6,348 nt of DNA. Source: an uncultured Bacilli bacterium (GTDB taxonomy: Bacteria; Bacillota_I; Bacilli_A; RF39; UBA660). The translations under genes were made by a program, and so were the position numbers. Numbering within the stretch: the stretch's first letter is position 1; every line of letters starts with the position of its first letter. The notes beneath the pieces were generated by a model. The model had not been told where the DNA came from. It was given only the letters and a program-made list of their open reading frames with translations, and did not search any database. Location: contig CALVHJ010000078.1 of NCBI GenBank assembly GCA_944327425.1, forward strand, positions 1 through 6,348, written 5' to 3'. This document shows, in pieces, positions 5,525-6,348 of this stretch.

Positions 5525-5582
5525 TTGACAGATATTGACATTTTATTTAAACTTCTTGACATTAAATAACACTTTTTTGACA
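5525..5582 (-). promoter_or_regulatory. Four TGTCAA boxes spaced 10, 21 and 21 bp: probable regulator-binding array
   Basis: On the minus strand TGTCAA occurs at 5577-5582, 5556-5561, 5535-5540 and 5525-5530. The start-to-start distances of 21, 21 and 10 bp put all boxes on one face of the helix, ending next to the -10. Direct repeats of about 21 bp suit LytTR-type activators. Hexamers 10-11 bp apart suit OmpR-family regulators (WalR: TGTWAH-N5-TGTWAH; PhoP boxes). The regulator is not in the window. Confidence 0.6.
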
Positions 5583-5610
5583 AAAAAGATGCTACCGCTT
5601 GAGTAACACC
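5582..5610 (-). terminator. Rho-independent terminator of thrS
   Basis: Directly after the thrS stop, the minus strand reads GGTGTTACT-CAAGC-GGTAGCATC (5588-5610). This forms a 9-bp stem including G-U pairs with a 5-base loop, then six T residues (5582-5587). It separates thrS from the peptidase gene, and its T run touches the outermost TGTCAA box. Confidence 0.85.
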
Positions 5611-6348
5611 TTAATATTTTTTGGTTTTTATTTCTTCTAAAAGCATGTTTATGAATTCATCTATATTTAGAGTAATGGTATTTTCCGTACCACATAAACG
5701 ATAACTAACTGTATTATTTTCTACTTCTTTATTACCAATTATTACTGCATAATTTTTCTTTTTAATAACACTTTCACGCATTTTGTAGCCTAGCTTTTCT
5801 TCACGATCATCTAGTTCTACCCGAATATTGTTAGATTTTAATTTCTCTACTAAATTTTTAGCATATTCTAAATGATATTCGTTATTTACGGGGATAACAT
5901 TTACTCCTACAGGAGAAAGCCATAAGGGAAGCAAGCCTTTTCTTTCTTCTAGGTAATAGGCAATAAAACGGTCTAGACTACCAAATATAGCTCGGTGTAA
6001 GACAACTGGTGTTTTTTTGCTTCCATCTTTATCAACATAAGTTAAATCAAAACGCATTGGTAAACAGAAATCTAGTTGACATGTTGATAATGTATATTCG
6101 TTCCCAACCGCCGGACGAACTTGGACATCTAGTTTAGGACCATAAAAGGCTGCTTCGCCTATTTTCTCTTTATATGGAATACCAATGTGATCTAATACTT
6201 TTCTTAAAGTTTCTTCAGCATTATTCCACATTTCATCATCAGGATAATATTGTACTCTATCTTCTGGATCTATTAAAGATAATTCAAAATGGTAATCTTT
6301 AATGCCTAATTCTTTATAAACATCTAAAATTAAATTAACTACTAAAGT
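5611..6348 (-). CDS. thrS: Threonyl-tRNA synthetase, C-terminal 245 residues (5' end outside window)
   Basis: ThrRS charges tRNA-Thr with threonine in the cytoplasm. The frame is open to the window edge, beyond the internal ATG at 6231. Visible family sequence includes FELSLIDPEDR, DDEMWNNAEETL, GEAAFYGPKLDVQV, LSTCQLDFCLP and RFDLTYVDKDG. Class II motif 3 is HRAIFGSLDRF, whose His (codon about 5995-5997) matches the third zinc ligand of E. coli ThrRS. The anticodon-binding domain follows: LWLSPVGVNVIPV, RVELDDREEKLGYKMRES, VIIGNKEVENNTVS. It ends LLEEIKTKKY, the usual length for the family C-terminus. Motifs 1 and 2 and the editing domain lie upstream, out of view. Any T-box leader would be beyond the window. 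Nothing looks damaged. Confidence 0.97.
   Translation of the reverse strand, partial: TLVVNLILDVYKELGIKDYHFELSLIDPEDRVQYYPDDEMWNNAEETLRKVLDHIGIPYKEKIGEAAFYGPKLDVQVRPAVGNEYTLSTCQLDFCLPMRFDLTYVDKDGSKKTPVVLHRAIFGSLDRFIAYYLEERKGLLPLWLSPVGVNVIPVNNEYHLEYAKNLVEKLKSNNIRVELDDREEKLGYKMRESVIKKKNYAVIIGNKEVENNTVSYRLCGTENTITLNIDEFINMLLEEIKTKKY

Noticed and set aside
5525..5582. TTGACA copies as plus-strand -35 boxes
   Set aside because: At 17-bp spacing only a weak TAAACT follows the first copy, and no plus-strand gene lies downstream.

Overview
The window comes from a low-GC, spore-forming Firmicute. It is strongly AT-rich. It carries a recognisable spoIVA, a threonyl-tRNA synthetase that reads as bacterial, and a surface protease with an NPKTG-type sorting signal. 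Shine-Dalgarno sites and promoters look like those of Bacilli or Clostridia. The code looks standard: Trp is TGG and no TGA lies inside a gene. An uncultured gut Bacilli/Erysipelotrichia-like lineage is my guess, but the sequence does not prove it.

Layout: (1) Positions 2-1147, + strand: the 3' two-thirds or more of spoIVA, interrupted by one in-frame TAA at 68-70 where relatives have a glutamate codon, then a hairpin terminator. (2) Positions 1262-3411, - strand: a compact three-gene cassette. It encodes an XRE repressor (113 aa), a fused ImmA/IrrE metallopeptidase-Fic enzyme (469 aa), and a 139-aa protein made mostly of eleven GPGGGLYT octapeptide repeats. Both gene junctions overlap by 11 bp. 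The cassette has a near-perfect sigma-A promoter whose -35 box lies inside a perfect 10+10 bp inverted repeat, a convincing operator for the repressor. A 15-bp direct repeat flanks the cassette (1174-1188 and 3568-3582). (3) Positions 3485-3640: a small gap with a possible 22-codon ORF and a 70-nt hairpin with 14-bp perfect arms. (4) Positions 3638-5485, - strand: a secreted papain-like (C1A) cysteine peptidase, cell-wall anchored. Its promoter has an extended -10, no good -35, and four TGTCAA boxes on the same face of the helix. (5) Positions 5611-6348, - strand: the 3' end of thrS with its terminator.

How it may work: the centre of interest is the XRE / ImmA-IrrE-Fic / GPGGG-repeat operon. 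In known ImmR-ImmA and DdrO-IrrE pairs the metallopeptidase cleaves the partner repressor. Here the protease is fused to a complete Fic catalytic domain (HPFRDGNGR), normally an AMP-transferase acting on Thr/Tyr/Ser. A Tyr/Thr-rich repeat protein is translated directly after it. A signal-induced cleavage that derepresses the operon and deploys a Fic effector is a reasonable model, but it is inference. The repeat protein could be a substrate, immunity partner or scaffold; the sequence does not decide. All calls were made by reading the sequence, without database searches.
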